The notes under the pieces: model-generated
Database searches by the model: none
Told to the model about the DNA's origin: nothing
Seen by the model: only the letters and a program-made list of their open reading frames with translations
Program-made: the position numbers and the translations under genes
Shown here: positions 38,901 through 46,661 of the stretch, piece after piece
Numbering within the stretch: the first letter of the stretch is position 1
Layout: every line of letters starts with the position of its first letter
Source: Cryobacterium arcticum
GTDB lineage: Bacteria; Actinomycetota; Actinomycetes; Actinomycetales; Microbacteriaceae
Reading direction: 5' to 3'
Assembly: GCF_001679725.1 (NCBI RefSeq)
Contig: NZ_CP016282.1
Location: 2,170,001 to 2,234,000, forward strand
Length of the DNA stretch: 64,000 bases

Positions 38901-39358
38901 CGGGTGACGTAGGTCTCCCAGTCCTTGGTGTACTCGAGCACCGATTCGCGGGCGACGGCGTTGAACGCGGCGAGGCCCATCTGTTCGATCTGGCTCTTGT
39001 CGGTGATGCCGAGCTTCCGCTCCGCCTCCAGTTCGGCCGGCAGGCCGTGGGTGTCCCAGCCGAACCGGCGGTGCACCTGCTTGCCGCGCATGGTCTGGAA
39101 TCGCGGGAACAGGTCCTTGGCGTAGCCGGTGAGCAAGTGGCCGTAGTGCGGCAGGCCGTTGGCGAAGGGCGGGCCGTCGTAGAAGACCCACTCCGGGGCA
39201 CCCTCGCGGTTGTCGATGGAGGCCTGGAAGGTGCCGTCCTTCGCCCAGAAGTCGAGGACTTCGCCCTCGATCTGCGGGAAGTTCGGTGAGGGAACGACGG
39301 CAGCGTCGGGGCTGGCCGAATCGGACTGGTTGTCTTCGGGGGACTTCGGGTACGTCAT
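35933..39358 (-). CDS. ileS: isoleucyl-tRNA synthetase
   Basis: Charges tRNA-Ile (EC 6.1.1.5). 1141 residues from ATG 39358 with CAGGAG just upstream. Class I signature [17 protein letters not shown] (HYGH), editing domain, [11 protein letters not shown], then a long anticodon-binding C-terminus. The length and the HYGH/KMSKS context resemble the long, eukaryote-like type of IleRS that is common in actinobacteria and often insensitive to mupirocin; that property is inferred, not seen. The 240-base leader contains an Ile T-box. Overlaps folC by 8 bases. Confidence 0.97.
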   Translation of the reverse strand: MTYPKSPEDNQSDSASPDAAVVPSPNFPQIEGEVLDFWAKDGTFQASIDNREGAPEWVFYDGPPFANGLPHYGHLLTGYAKDLFPRFQTMRGKQVHRRFGWDTHGLPAELEAERKLGITDKSQIEQMGLAAFNAVARESVLEYTKDWETYVTRQARWVDFENDYKTLDITFMESVIWAFKELHTKGLAYEGYRVLPYCWRDQTPLSNHELRMDDDVYKMRQDQTVTVTFPLVGAKAETLGLTAVRALAWTTTPWTLPTNLALAVGPDIVYAVVPAGPNGTPDAEVLREQAGAVSGTEVLGGEYLLAIDLVGSYAKDLGYESAADATASISRTITGRELEGVSYDRLFDYYADESEWGTQNAWRFVVADYVTTSDGTGIVHQAPAYGEEDQTVCQAYGIPVILSLDDGGKFLPEVTEVAGQLWSDANKPLTQLIKSQGRLLRQASYEHSYPHCWRCRNPLIYKAVSSWFVRVTDFRDRMVDLNQEVNWVPENVKDGQFGKWIGNARDWSISRNRYWGSPIPVWKSDNPAYPRIDVYGSLDELEADFGVRPTDLHRPYIDELTRPNPDDPTGQSTMRRIEDVLDVWFDSGSMPFAQVHYPFENREWFESHNPADFIVEYIGQTRGWFYLLHVLSTALFDRPAFKNVVSHGIVLGNDGQKMSKSLRNYPNVNEVFDRDGSDAMRWFLMSSPVLRGGNLIVTEEGIREGTRQMLLPLWSTWYFFSLYANASGYTATWRTDSTDVLDRYLLAKTRDLIEDVTGDLERLDSTLAASRLRDFADVLTNWYVRRSRDRFWGGVAADGSGSEAFDTLYTVLETVTRVVAPLLPLVTERIWQGLTGGRSVHLTDWPDATVFPADPGLVTAMDQVRLISSTVLSLRKKAGLRVRLPLANLTVVTTDTSALAGFEGILRDELNVKAVTLVEQEADSAESYGITSKLTVNARAAGPRLGKQVQQVIKAARSGDWSETDGVVTAGGIALEAGEYDLELQAASTSADAESVLHNAALALLTGGGFVLLETTTTPELEAEGLARDLIRAVQDTRKSAGFEVSDRIRLDLVFFDDADAATFGLASGVDVAGETLAIRFGTHSTTSVAADVLSSGTPSEWLPGLTGSAVEHYVRFEADHYANRGPVIVAVARDKGTINV

Positions 39359-39379
39359 GCTTCTCCTGGACGAGGCGGT

Positions 39380-39598
39380 GTTGAGTCGCCGGCCTATTCC
39401 ACGAGGACGCCCGCCCCGACAGGACGATGCGCGGTACCACCTCGCTTGCCGTTCCCGTGCAGGCGAACGACCGCTCATACAAAGGCTGTGACGGGCCCGA
39501 CCCGTTCGGCTCTACTGGCTGGTCTCGCACCGGGGCACGATTCCACTGTTCTTCCGAAGACTCCCCGGTGATGGCCGGATCAACGTCGGTTAATACTA
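39380..39598 (-). promoter_or_regulatory. T-box leader of ileS
   Basis: On the minus strand the hallmark T-box sequence AGGTGGTACCGCG is at 39430-39442, 72 bases upstream of the ileS ATG. Further 5' the specifier region GGCCATCACCGGGGAG places an Ile codon ATC at 39570-39572, matching the target synthetase. The Shine-Dalgarno CCAGGAG lies downstream, as expected for the short translational (class II) T-boxes seen upstream of actinobacterial ileS. Uncharged tRNA-Ile should free the ribosome-binding site. A weak -10-like TAGTAT precedes the leader (39592-39597). Confidence 0.92.
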
Positions 39599-39628
39599 CC
39601 GCTCCCGTCAACTCCGGCGCCGGGCGGT

Positions 39629-40243
39629 TCAGCCGTGATCGAGACCCGGTGCGAACCCGGCGCAGACCGGAGTGATCGCCGCATCCACATAGGCGGTCAG
39701 GTCGCCGCGCGCCACACCGGCGCCGGCCCACTCCGTGGCGGCAGCGGCCGCGGCCGCCACCACGGCGCTGGAGAAGGCTCGCCCCACCGGGTCCGTGTCG
39801 GCCGAGTGTCCGGGCCGCGCGCCCACGTATTCCCCCACCAGGCCCACCTGCACCAGGAACCGGGCGAGGGCGGATGCCTCCAGCTCGCTTGCCGTGTTCA
39901 TCAGCTCGTACTGGGTGACGGACCAGGGCACCCGGCCGGGCCCGAACCCCGCGGCCACCCGCAGCAGCGCCTGGCGGACCGCCCCGGTCACGCCGGCGCT
40001 GCGGTCGCAGTCGGCCAACGCGCCGGGCAGGGCGGCCAGTCCCGCGTCGACATCCACCCAGAGCAGGTCGCTCTTGGCGGAGAAGTAGTTGAAGAACGTG
40101 TTGCGGCTCACACCGGCTCTCCGGGCGATGTCACCGATGGTGGTCTTGGCGTAGGTCTGTTCGAGGAACAGCTCGGCGGCGGCCTCTTCGAGCATTGCCC
40201 GGGAGGACCCGCGGGGGCGGCCGACGGTGCGGGAATCGTTCAT
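39629..40243 (-). CDS. TetR-family transcriptional regulator
   Basis: 204 residues from ATG 40243. HTH region EEAAAELFLEQTYAKTTIGD and IARRAGVSRNTFFNYFSAKS (about residues 18-57) is typical of TetR proteins; the C-terminal ligand domain (about 70-200) is Ala-rich. A longer frame to 41287 is only the shadow of the ABC substrate-binding gene. It is divergent from the substrate-binding protein gene, with a perfect 15-base palindrome in the shared 165-base control region, so it most likely represses the transporter and itself. Confidence 0.92.
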   Translation of the reverse strand: MNDSRTVGRPRGSSRAMLEEAAAELFLEQTYAKTTIGDIARRAGVSRNTFFNYFSAKSDLLWVDVDAGLAALPGALADCDRSAGVTGAVRQALLRVAAGFGPGRVPWSVTQYELMNTASELEASALARFLVQVGLVGEYVGARPGHSADTDPVGRAFSSAVVAAAAAAATEWAGAGVARGDLTAYVDAAITPVCAGFAPGLDHG

Positions 40244-40285
40244 GGTTCTTTCGTGTTCTACGATGGGACTCGACGTCTTCGGTTT

Positions 40286-40300
40286 TTGGACCGAGTCCAA
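40286..40300. promoter_or_regulatory. TetR operator candidate
   Basis: TTGGAC-CGA-GTCCAA is a 15-base inverted repeat with 6-bp arms, lying midway between the divergent TetR gene (43 bases) and the substrate-binding gene (about 110 bases). A second, wider pair GGACTCG (40266-40272)/CGAGTCC (40292-40298) overlaps it. TTGGAC could act as a -35 box, so a bound TetR would block RNA polymerase. Confidence 0.65.
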
Positions 40301-40408
40301 TAATGGCACAGCAGCCGTCGAAGCAGACATCGTGGCCGGTCCCCCGGCCGCCCGACCGTCGACGCCCGTCTCCCCCAGCATTCCGCACCCGTGAAAAGAG
40401 CCCATCGC

Positions 40409-42088
40409 ATGCCCCGTCCGGCACTCGTTCGATCCGTACCGCCCCTCTCGACCCGGCGTCCGCTCGGTGTGGCCCTCGCGGCCGGCGTCACCGTGCTCGG
40501 TCTCGCGCTCACGGGCTGCACCAGCGCCGCCCCGCAGGCCTCGTCGACGCCGACGGCAGGCGGAACTCTCACCTACGCCTCCGGCGACGCCGAACCCACC
40601 TGCCTCGACCCGCACGTGGGCGGCAACTACCCGCAGGCTCTGGTGAGCACCCAGTACCTCGAATCGCTGGTCTCCCTCGACTCCGAGGGCACGGTCATCC
40701 CCTGGCTGGCCGACAGCTGGACCGTCAGCGACGACGGCCTGACTTGGGAGTTCACACTGCGTGACGGCGTCACCTTCTCCGACGGCACGCCACTGGACGC
40801 CGCAGCCGTGCAGGCCAACATCGCGCACCTGCAGGACCCGGCGACCGGGTCGTCCACGGGCTACCTGGCCCTGGCGAAGGTCACCGGCACCGAGGCCGTC
40901 TCCGACTCTGTCGTGCGTCTCACCCTTGCGCAGCCCGACGGCGCCCTGCTCGAGTCCCTCTCCCAGCCGTGGCTGGGCATCGAGTCCCCCACCGCGCTCG
41001 AGCGCAGCCAGGACGACAACTGCGCCGCCCCCGTTGGCACCGGCCCGTTCGTCGTCGACTCCTGGGTGAAGCAGAATGCCATCACCCTGGTGCGGAACGA
41101 CGACTACACGTCCCCGCCCGCCGACGCCGAGCACGACGGCCCGGCCTATCTCGAGAAGATCGTCTGGCGCTTCATCCCCGATTCGGCCTCCCGCTATGCC
41201 GCGCTGCAGGCCGGCGAGGTCGACGTGATCGACAATGCCCAGCCGGACACCATCGCCCAGGCCGAGCAGAGCGATTCCATCGTGCACCTGGATGCGCCTC
41301 GGCCCGGCGCCTCCAACCGGATCGAGCTCAACTCCGGCAAGACGCCGTTCAACGATGCGGCCGTGCGCGAGGCGTTCATCCGCTCGGCGAATGTCGATGA
41401 CGCCGTCGCGTCCCTCTTCCAGGGCAGTGCGGAACGCTCCTACTCGGCCCTGTCGAGTGTCGAGCCCCTCGGAATCTCACGCCCCGAGCTTTTCGACTAC
41501 GACCCCGCGGCGGCGGCGACCCTGCTCGATGACGCCGGCTGGTCCGAGAAGGACGCGGACGGCTACCGCACCAAGGACGGCGTGCGCCTCACCGTGGTCT
41601 TCCCGGTGAGCACCAACCAGTCCATCCCGGCCGAGCAGTCCCTGTTCGAGCAGATCCAGGCGACCGCCAAGGCGACCGGGTTCGACGTGCAGCTGACCAA
41701 GCTCGATCTCTCCAGCTGGTACACGGCCCTCGGCAGCAACGCCTACGACGCCGTGAGCGCGCCGTACACCAAGGTCGGCCCGGACGTACTGAGAATCCTC
41801 TTCCACTCCGATGGCATCACCCCGGCACCGAGCGGCTATTTCGCCAACCACGCCCAGGTGAACGACCCGGAGCTGGACTCGCTCCTCACCCTCGCCGACC
41901 AGACCAATGACGCCGACGAACGCTCCGCGCTCTACGCCGACGCGCAGGACCTCATCCTCGAGGGCTTCTACATCCTGCCGCTCTACGACCAGCAGAACCA
42001 CTTCCTGCTCGGCACGGCCGTCCAGGGCGCCCGCGCCCTGCCGACGGTGTCGACGCCCACCTTCTACGACGCATGGCTGAACCGCTGA
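40409..42088 (+). CDS. ABC transporter substrate-binding lipoprotein (SBP_bac_5)
   Basis: 559 residues from ATG 40409 (AAGAG eight bases upstream; GTG 40391 is the alternative). Signal peptide of lipoprotein type: RR near residues 16-17, hydrophobic core VALAAGVTVLGLAL and lipobox LTGC (Cys37). Mature part is of the DppA/OppA/NikA class: DPHVGGNYPQALVSTQYLES, WEFTLRDGVTFSDGTPLDAA, GTGPFVVDSW and the C-terminal YILPLYDQQNHFL. It probably binds di-/oligopeptides or nickel chelates; the ligand is unknown. Overlaps the permease start by 16 bases. Confidence 0.95.
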   Translation: MPRPALVRSVPPLSTRRPLGVALAAGVTVLGLALTGCTSAAPQASSTPTAGGTLTYASGDAEPTCLDPHVGGNYPQALVSTQYLESLVSLDSEGTVIPWLADSWTVSDDGLTWEFTLRDGVTFSDGTPLDAAAVQANIAHLQDPATGSSTGYLALAKVTGTEAVSDSVVRLTLAQPDGALLESLSQPWLGIESPTALERSQDDNCAAPVGTGPFVVDSWVKQNAITLVRNDDYTSPPADAEHDGPAYLEKIVWRFIPDSASRYAALQAGEVDVIDNAQPDTIAQAEQSDSIVHLDAPRPGASNRIELNSGKTPFNDAAVREAFIRSANVDDAVASLFQGSAERSYSALSSVEPLGISRPELFDYDPAAAATLLDDAGWSEKDADGYRTKDGVRLTVVFPVSTNQSIPAEQSLFEQIQATAKATGFDVQLTKLDLSSWYTALGSNAYDAVSAPYTKVGPDVLRILFHSDGITPAPSGYFANHAQVNDPELDSLLTLADQTNDADERSALYADAQDLILEGFYILPLYDQQNHFLLGTAVQGARALPTVSTPTFYDAWLNR

Positions 42089-43083
42089 CGGATGCCCGCA
42101 GCACCGGCGGGCAGCGCGTCCGGGGGTTTGGCTCGCGCATCGGCTGGCCCCTCGCACGGAGGGTCGGCGGCGCCGTCTTCGTGCTGTGGGCGGTGGCCAC
42201 GCTCACCTTCTTCGCCGTCCGCCTGATTCCCGGCGACCCTGCCGAAGCCATCCTCGGCGGGCCGGGGTCGCAGACCTCGCCGGAGGCCCTCGCGGCGGTG
42301 CGCGCCGAGTACGGTCTCGACCAGCCCGTCTTCCTGCAGTACCTCGCCCAGCTGGGCCGCCTCGCCACGGGCGACCTGGGCCGCTCGTACGCCTTGAACA
42401 TGGACGTGGGTCCCCTGGTGCTCAGCCAGCTCGGCGGCACCCTGATCCTGGCGGTGCTCGCCCTCACCGTCGCCTGGATTCTCGCCCTCGGGCTGGCCAC
42501 CTGGTCCACCGGGCGTGGCCGGGTAGCCCGGCGCATCGGATCCGGCCTGGAGATCGTCGCGGCGGCACTGCCGCACTTCTGGCTGGCCACGACCCTCATC
42601 GTGGTCGCCAGCGTCTGGTGGGGCATCCTGCCGCCGATCAGCACCGCGGATGCGCGCGGCCTGGTGCTGCCGGTGCTCACCCTGGCCATCCCGCTGGCGG
42701 GATTCCTCGGCCAAGTGATGCGGGAGAGCCTGACCACGGCCCTTGAGTCCCCGTTCGTGCTCTCCGCCCGTGCCCGCGGCGAGGGCGAGCGCGGAGTGCT
42801 CTGGCGTCACGCTCTCCGGCACGCGGCCCTGCCCGCCATCGGACTGTCCGGCTGGGCCTTCGGCTCGCTGATCAGCGGTGCCGTGGTGGTCGAGACCGTC
42901 TTCGCCCGCCCCGGCCTCGGCCGCACCCTCCTCAACGCGGTCACCGTGCGCGATGTGCCCGTGGTGATCGGCGTCGTGATGGTCGTCGCACTCGCCTACA
43001 TCCTCATGACGATCCTCACCGACCTGGCCTCACGCCTGGCCGATCCGCGCCCCACCACCAGTACCGCCGGAGGCGCCCAGTGA
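42073..43083 (+). CDS. ABC transporter permease (DppB-like)
   Basis: 336 residues with six membrane segments. N-terminal DppB-type segment RRVGGAVFVLWAVATLTFFA and RLIPGDPAEAILGG, the 20-residue region AALPHFWLATTLIVVASVWW, and the EAA loop ARARGEGERGVLWRHALRHA (about 230-250) that docks on the ATPase. It partners the DppC-like permease encoded next, starting 16 bases inside the substrate-binding gene and ending 4 bases into the next. Confidence 0.95.
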   Translation: MAEPLTDARSTGGQRVRGFGSRIGWPLARRVGGAVFVLWAVATLTFFAVRLIPGDPAEAILGGPGSQTSPEALAAVRAEYGLDQPVFLQYLAQLGRLATGDLGRSYALNMDVGPLVLSQLGGTLILAVLALTVAWILALGLATWSTGRGRVARRIGSGLEIVAAALPHFWLATTLIVVASVWWGILPPISTADARGLVLPVLTLAIPLAGFLGQVMRESLTTALESPFVLSARARGEGERGVLWRHALRHAALPAIGLSGWAFGSLISGAVVVETVFARPGLGRTLLNAVTVRDVPVVIGVVMVVALAYILMTILTDLASRLADPRPTTSTAGGAQ

Positions 43084-43976
43084 GCGAACTCGAGATCACC
43101 GCCGCATCCGCACGGCCGGGTGACCCGGACGACCAGCAGGACGGCCGACCAGGTGCTCAGTCCAGCGGTCCGCGGGCCCGGCCCAGCGTCGTCGAGATCG
43201 CGGCCGGCCTGCTGGCCCTGGTCCTGCTCGTCGCGGCAGTAGCCCCCCGCCTGTTGGCTCCGGGTGACCCGCTCGCGATCGACCCGCTGTCGGCGTTCGG
43301 TGCGCCGTCCTGGACGCACTGGTTCGGCACCGACGAGTCCGGCCGGGACATCTATACCCGGGTGATCGACGGCGCCCGCGACTCGCTCGTGATCGGCGCC
43401 TCGGCCACCCTGATCGGGCTGGGCCTCGGCGCCGTGCTCGGAACCATCGCCGGCACGCTCGGCGCCGCCGTGGACTTCACGGTCAACAGGTTCCTCGAGG
43501 TCCTGTTCGCCTTCCCCGGCCTGCTTCTCGCGCTCCTGTTCATCCTCGTCTTCGGTCCGGGGGCGGGCAGCGCGATCGTGGCCGTCGGACTGTCGACCGC
43601 ACCGGGCTACGCGCGCATCATCCGCGCCCAATTGCTGCGAGTGCGCTCCTCGGCGTTCGTCGAGGCCGCGACGGTGCAGGGCCTGGGCCGCGGCCGGATC
43701 CTCGGCCGGCACATCCTGCCCAACACCCTGGCGCCCCTGCTCGTTCTCGGCACCCTCGGTGTGGGCCAGGCCATCGTCTGGGCCGCCGCCCTGAGCTACC
43801 TGGGTCTGGGCGCCCAGCCGCCGGCCGCCGAATGGGGCGCGATGCTCGCCGCCGGCCGCACGTACATCACGTCAGCGTGGTGGATGAGTTTCTTCCCCGG
43901 TCTGTTCATTGTGCTGACCGCAGTGTGCGCCACCGCCCTGGGCCGAGCGATCGAACGCCGGATGAGGCACGCATGA
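43080..43976 (+). CDS. ABC transporter permease (DppC-like)
   Basis: 298 residues from GTG 43080. After a disordered 35-residue N-terminus there is one membrane segment (about 39-58), then the OppC-type signature HWFGTDESGRDIYTRVIDGA (about 80-99) and five more segments, with EAA loop EAATVQGLGRGRILGRHILP. Overlaps its neighbours by 4 bases on both sides (GTGA and ATGA), so all transporter genes are one operon. Confidence 0.95.
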   Translation: MSELEITAASARPGDPDDQQDGRPGAQSSGPRARPSVVEIAAGLLALVLLVAAVAPRLLAPGDPLAIDPLSAFGAPSWTHWFGTDESGRDIYTRVIDGARDSLVIGASATLIGLGLGAVLGTIAGTLGAAVDFTVNRFLEVLFAFPGLLLALLFILVFGPGAGSAIVAVGLSTAPGYARIIRAQLLRVRSSAFVEAATVQGLGRGRILGRHILPNTLAPLLVLGTLGVGQAIVWAAALSYLGLGAQPPAAEWGAMLAAGRTYITSAWWMSFFPGLFIVLTAVCATALGRAIERRMRHA

Positions 43977-45739
43977 GCGCCGCCGACGCCACCCGGATGG
44001 CCGCGCCGATGGGCGGCCCATCGCCCGTGCCGGCCCTTACAGTTCGGAATCTCTCGGTCGGGTTCGGGTCGCAGGCTGTGGTGCGCGGAGTGTCCCTTGA
44101 GCTCGCACCGGGCGAGTGCCTGGCGATCGTCGGCGAGTCCGGGTCGGGCAAGAGCGTCACCGCCCGCAGCCTGCTGGGCCTCGCCGGCGCCGGCGCGCAG
44201 GTCAGCGCCGACGAACTCAGCTTGGCCGGCGAGTCGGTGCTCGGCCTCAGCGAGTCCGCCTGGCGCCGACGCCGCGGCCGCGACGTGGGACTGGTGCTGC
44301 AGGATGCCCTCGCCTCGCTCGATCCCCTCCGCCCGATCGCGCGGGAGATCGGTGACTCGCTCCGGCTGCACACCAAGCTCGACGGTGCCGAGCGCAGCAG
44401 ACGGGTGCTCGAGGTCCTCACCGCCGTCGGCTTGCCCGACCCCGAACTCTATGCAGGCCGGCGGTCCGGGGAACTCTCCGGTGGCCAGCGCCAGCGGGCG
44501 CTCATCGCGGCCGCGCTCGCCCTCGATCCCCCGCTGTTGATCGCCGACGAGCCCACTACGGCGCTCGACGTCACCGTGCAGGCCCAGGTTCTCGACCTGC
44601 TCGAGGAGATCCGCGACCGCGGCACCGCCATCCTGCTGATCAGCCACGACCTCGCCGTGGTCAGCCGCATCGCCGACCGGATCGCGGTCATGCACGACGG
44701 CCGCATCGTCGAGACCGGAACGCCGAACGAGGTGCTCGGTCGCCCCAGCCACCCCGAGACCCGGCGGATGCTCGCCGCGGTTCCCGTGGACAAGCCGCGG
44801 GGAACCAGGCTGGCGCCCGCGCCGGAACCGTCACTCACACCGGGGGCGACCGCCGGGGCGGGGCGTCTGCACGTGACCGAACGCCCGAGTGCGGCGGCGA
44901 CGGAGGTGACCGCCGGTTACCCGGGCGCCGCTCCCGACGCCCGGACGACGTCCAGTCCCGACCTGGCCCTGGAGGGCATCGGGCTGAACAAGACCTTCCG
45001 CGGTCCGCACGGCACCGCGCAGCATGCCGTCGACGACGTGAACTTCAGCCTGCCACGCGGCCGCACCCTGGGCATCGTGGGCGAGTCCGGCTCGGGCAAG
45101 ACCACCACGGCCCGGCTGGCCCTGGCGCTCACGCCGGCGGACTCGGGCGAGGTGCGGCTCCTCGGCGAACCGTGGAGCGCGTTGCCCGAGAAACAGCGCC
45201 GCGCTCGGCGCCGATTGGTCGGTGCCGTGTACCAGGATGTGCTCGCCTCCTTCGACCCCAGGCTGAGCGTGCGAGAGATCCTGCGGCACGCTGTGGCCGT
45301 CGCCGCACCCGACGGGCGCGACGGCACCACCCGCGGGGCCCGCGAGGCGCGGGTGGGCGCCCTTCTGGACGATGTCGGCCTGTCGGCCGCCCTGCTCGAC
45401 CGTCGGCCGACCGATCTGTCGGGAGGGCAACGACAGCGGGTGGGCATCGCCCGCGCACTGGCCTCCCGGCCGCAGATCCTGATCTGCGATGAGCCCGTGT
45501 CCGCGCTCGATGTGAGCGTGCAGGCCCAGGTGCTCGACCTGCTCGACGAGCTTCAACGAGAGCTGGCGCTGAGCCTGTTGTTCATCTCGCACGACCTGGG
45601 TGTGATCCAGCACGTCAGCGACCAGGTCGCCGTCATGCACGCGGGCCGCATCGTCGAGACGGGTTCGGCCGAGCAGGTCTTCCAGGCACCGGCGCATCCG
45701 TACACGCAGGCCTTACTCACGGCGGTGCCCCGACTTTAG
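43973..45739 (+). CDS. fused dual ABC ATPase (DppD-DppF type)
   Basis: 588 residues from ATG 43973 (overlaps the permease stop). Two complete nucleotide-binding domains in one protein. First: Walker A GESGSGKSVTARSL (about 55), LSGGQRQRALIAAALAL, Walker B LLIADEPTTALDVTVQAQVL, His loop LLISHDLAVV. Second: GESGSGKTTTARLALAL, LSGGQRQRVGIARALAS, ILICDEPVSALDVSVQAQVL, LLFISHDLGVIQ. A variable Ala/Pro/Thr-rich linker (about 280-325) separates them. It powers the upstream permeases. Its stop overlaps the convergent TetR gene stop by 4 bases. Confidence 0.96.
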   Translation: MSAADATRMAAPMGGPSPVPALTVRNLSVGFGSQAVVRGVSLELAPGECLAIVGESGSGKSVTARSLLGLAGAGAQVSADELSLAGESVLGLSESAWRRRRGRDVGLVLQDALASLDPLRPIAREIGDSLRLHTKLDGAERSRRVLEVLTAVGLPDPELYAGRRSGELSGGQRQRALIAAALALDPPLLIADEPTTALDVTVQAQVLDLLEEIRDRGTAILLISHDLAVVSRIADRIAVMHDGRIVETGTPNEVLGRPSHPETRRMLAAVPVDKPRGTRLAPAPEPSLTPGATAGAGRLHVTERPSAAATEVTAGYPGAAPDARTTSSPDLALEGIGLNKTFRGPHGTAQHAVDDVNFSLPRGRTLGIVGESGSGKTTTARLALALTPADSGEVRLLGEPWSALPEKQRRARRRLVGAVYQDVLASFDPRLSVREILRHAVAVAAPDGRDGTTRGAREARVGALLDDVGLSAALLDRRPTDLSGGQRQRVGIARALASRPQILICDEPVSALDVSVQAQVLDLLDELQRELALSLLFISHDLGVIQHVSDQVAVMHAGRIVETGSAEQVFQAPAHPYTQALLTAVPRL

Positions 45740-46473
45740 GGGATCGACTCGGCCGGACGTGCTTCCAGCAACTCCCGGGCGTGCTCGGTGATGCGCCGCC
45801 CGCCCGCGCCGTCGTGACCGAGTACCCGCAGGCAGCTGTACAGGATGGTGGCGACCAGAGCGTCGGCGTCCTCGTCGGGGCGGTCGGCACGGATAGCGAT
45901 GACGCTTTCCACGAGTCCGAAGACCACGTCGACGAGATAGTCGAGACCCGACTCGGACCCCGCGCTCCCGGCCGGACCCAGGTCGGCGCGCACCTCGGCC
46001 TCCACGCTGGCTGCGATCAACGCGGCATATGTGTCGCGCAGACGGGCCCGTTCGATCCGGAAGGGCTCCAGGAGGTCGTTGCGGATCTCGGGGAGGAAGT
46101 ACAGGGTGCCCAGGTTGTGCGCGGACCTGGCCAGTTGGTCGGTGTCGAAACTGATGAGGGCGGCCAGGCGCACGACAGCCGAGGCGGGTGCGGCGTCCAG
46201 GTAGGCGGCCACTCGCGTGGAGGGCTCCACCGTGCGCATGAGCAGGACCTTGAGGATCTGCTCCTTGCTGGGGAAGTGATAGTAGAGCGACGCCTGTCGG
46301 ATGCCCACGCGGTCAGCTATCGCGCGGGTGGAGGTGGCCGCGAAGCCGCGCTCGACGAACAGCTGGGCTGCCGCGTCGAGGATCTGCTCCGTCGCCGACA
46401 GATCGGGTCGATGGGCCGCCGCCGCACGAGGCCGGCCTCGTTCGGCACGGGGCTGCACGGCGTGGTCTGTCAC
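45736..46473 (-). CDS. TetR-family transcriptional regulator
   Basis: 245 residues from GTG 46473 (a longer frame to 46566 is open but unsupported). HTH: ILDAAAQLFVERGFAATSTR and AIADRVGIRQASLYYHFPSK (about 30-68), a canonical TetR N-terminus. The 20-residue lead is basic and Pro/Arg-rich. It converges on the transporter ATPase with a 4-base stop overlap (TTAG), so it is not in the transporter operon. Targets unknown; I see no palindrome that clearly belongs to it in the 188 bases upstream. Confidence 0.9.
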   Translation of the reverse strand: MTDHAVQPRAERGRPRAAAAHRPDLSATEQILDAAAQLFVERGFAATSTRAIADRVGIRQASLYYHFPSKEQILKVLLMRTVEPSTRVAAYLDAAPASAVVRLAALISFDTDQLARSAHNLGTLYFLPEIRNDLLEPFRIERARLRDTYAALIAASVEAEVRADLGPAGSAGSESGLDYLVDVVFGLVESVIAIRADRPDEDADALVATILYSCLRVLGHDGAGGRRITEHARELLEARPAESIP

Positions 46474-46661
46474 AGAGCCATCGTGCCACACAACGCCACC
46501 CCGGGGGGCAAGGTCCAGATCCCCGAAGACCACGGCTCCAGAAGGCCTGTGATGCTTGTGGATCACGACCGCCCCTCCTCCACAACAGGCTGGTCAGGAA
46601 TGTTTTCCACAGCGCTTTATGTGCAGGTTCGGGTGGCAGTGGCAGGTGCGATTATCACGGC

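Noticed and set aside
35996..39289. Very long open frame (1097 codons) antisense to ileS
   Set aside because: It mirrors the codon structure of ileS, has low-complexity Val/Gly/Glu/His composition and no recognisable motif; long antisense frames are expected in GC-rich DNA.
39629..41287. 552-codon reading of the TetR gene reaching into the substrate-binding gene
   Set aside because: The N-terminal 348 codons are antisense shadow; TetR begins at ATG 40243.
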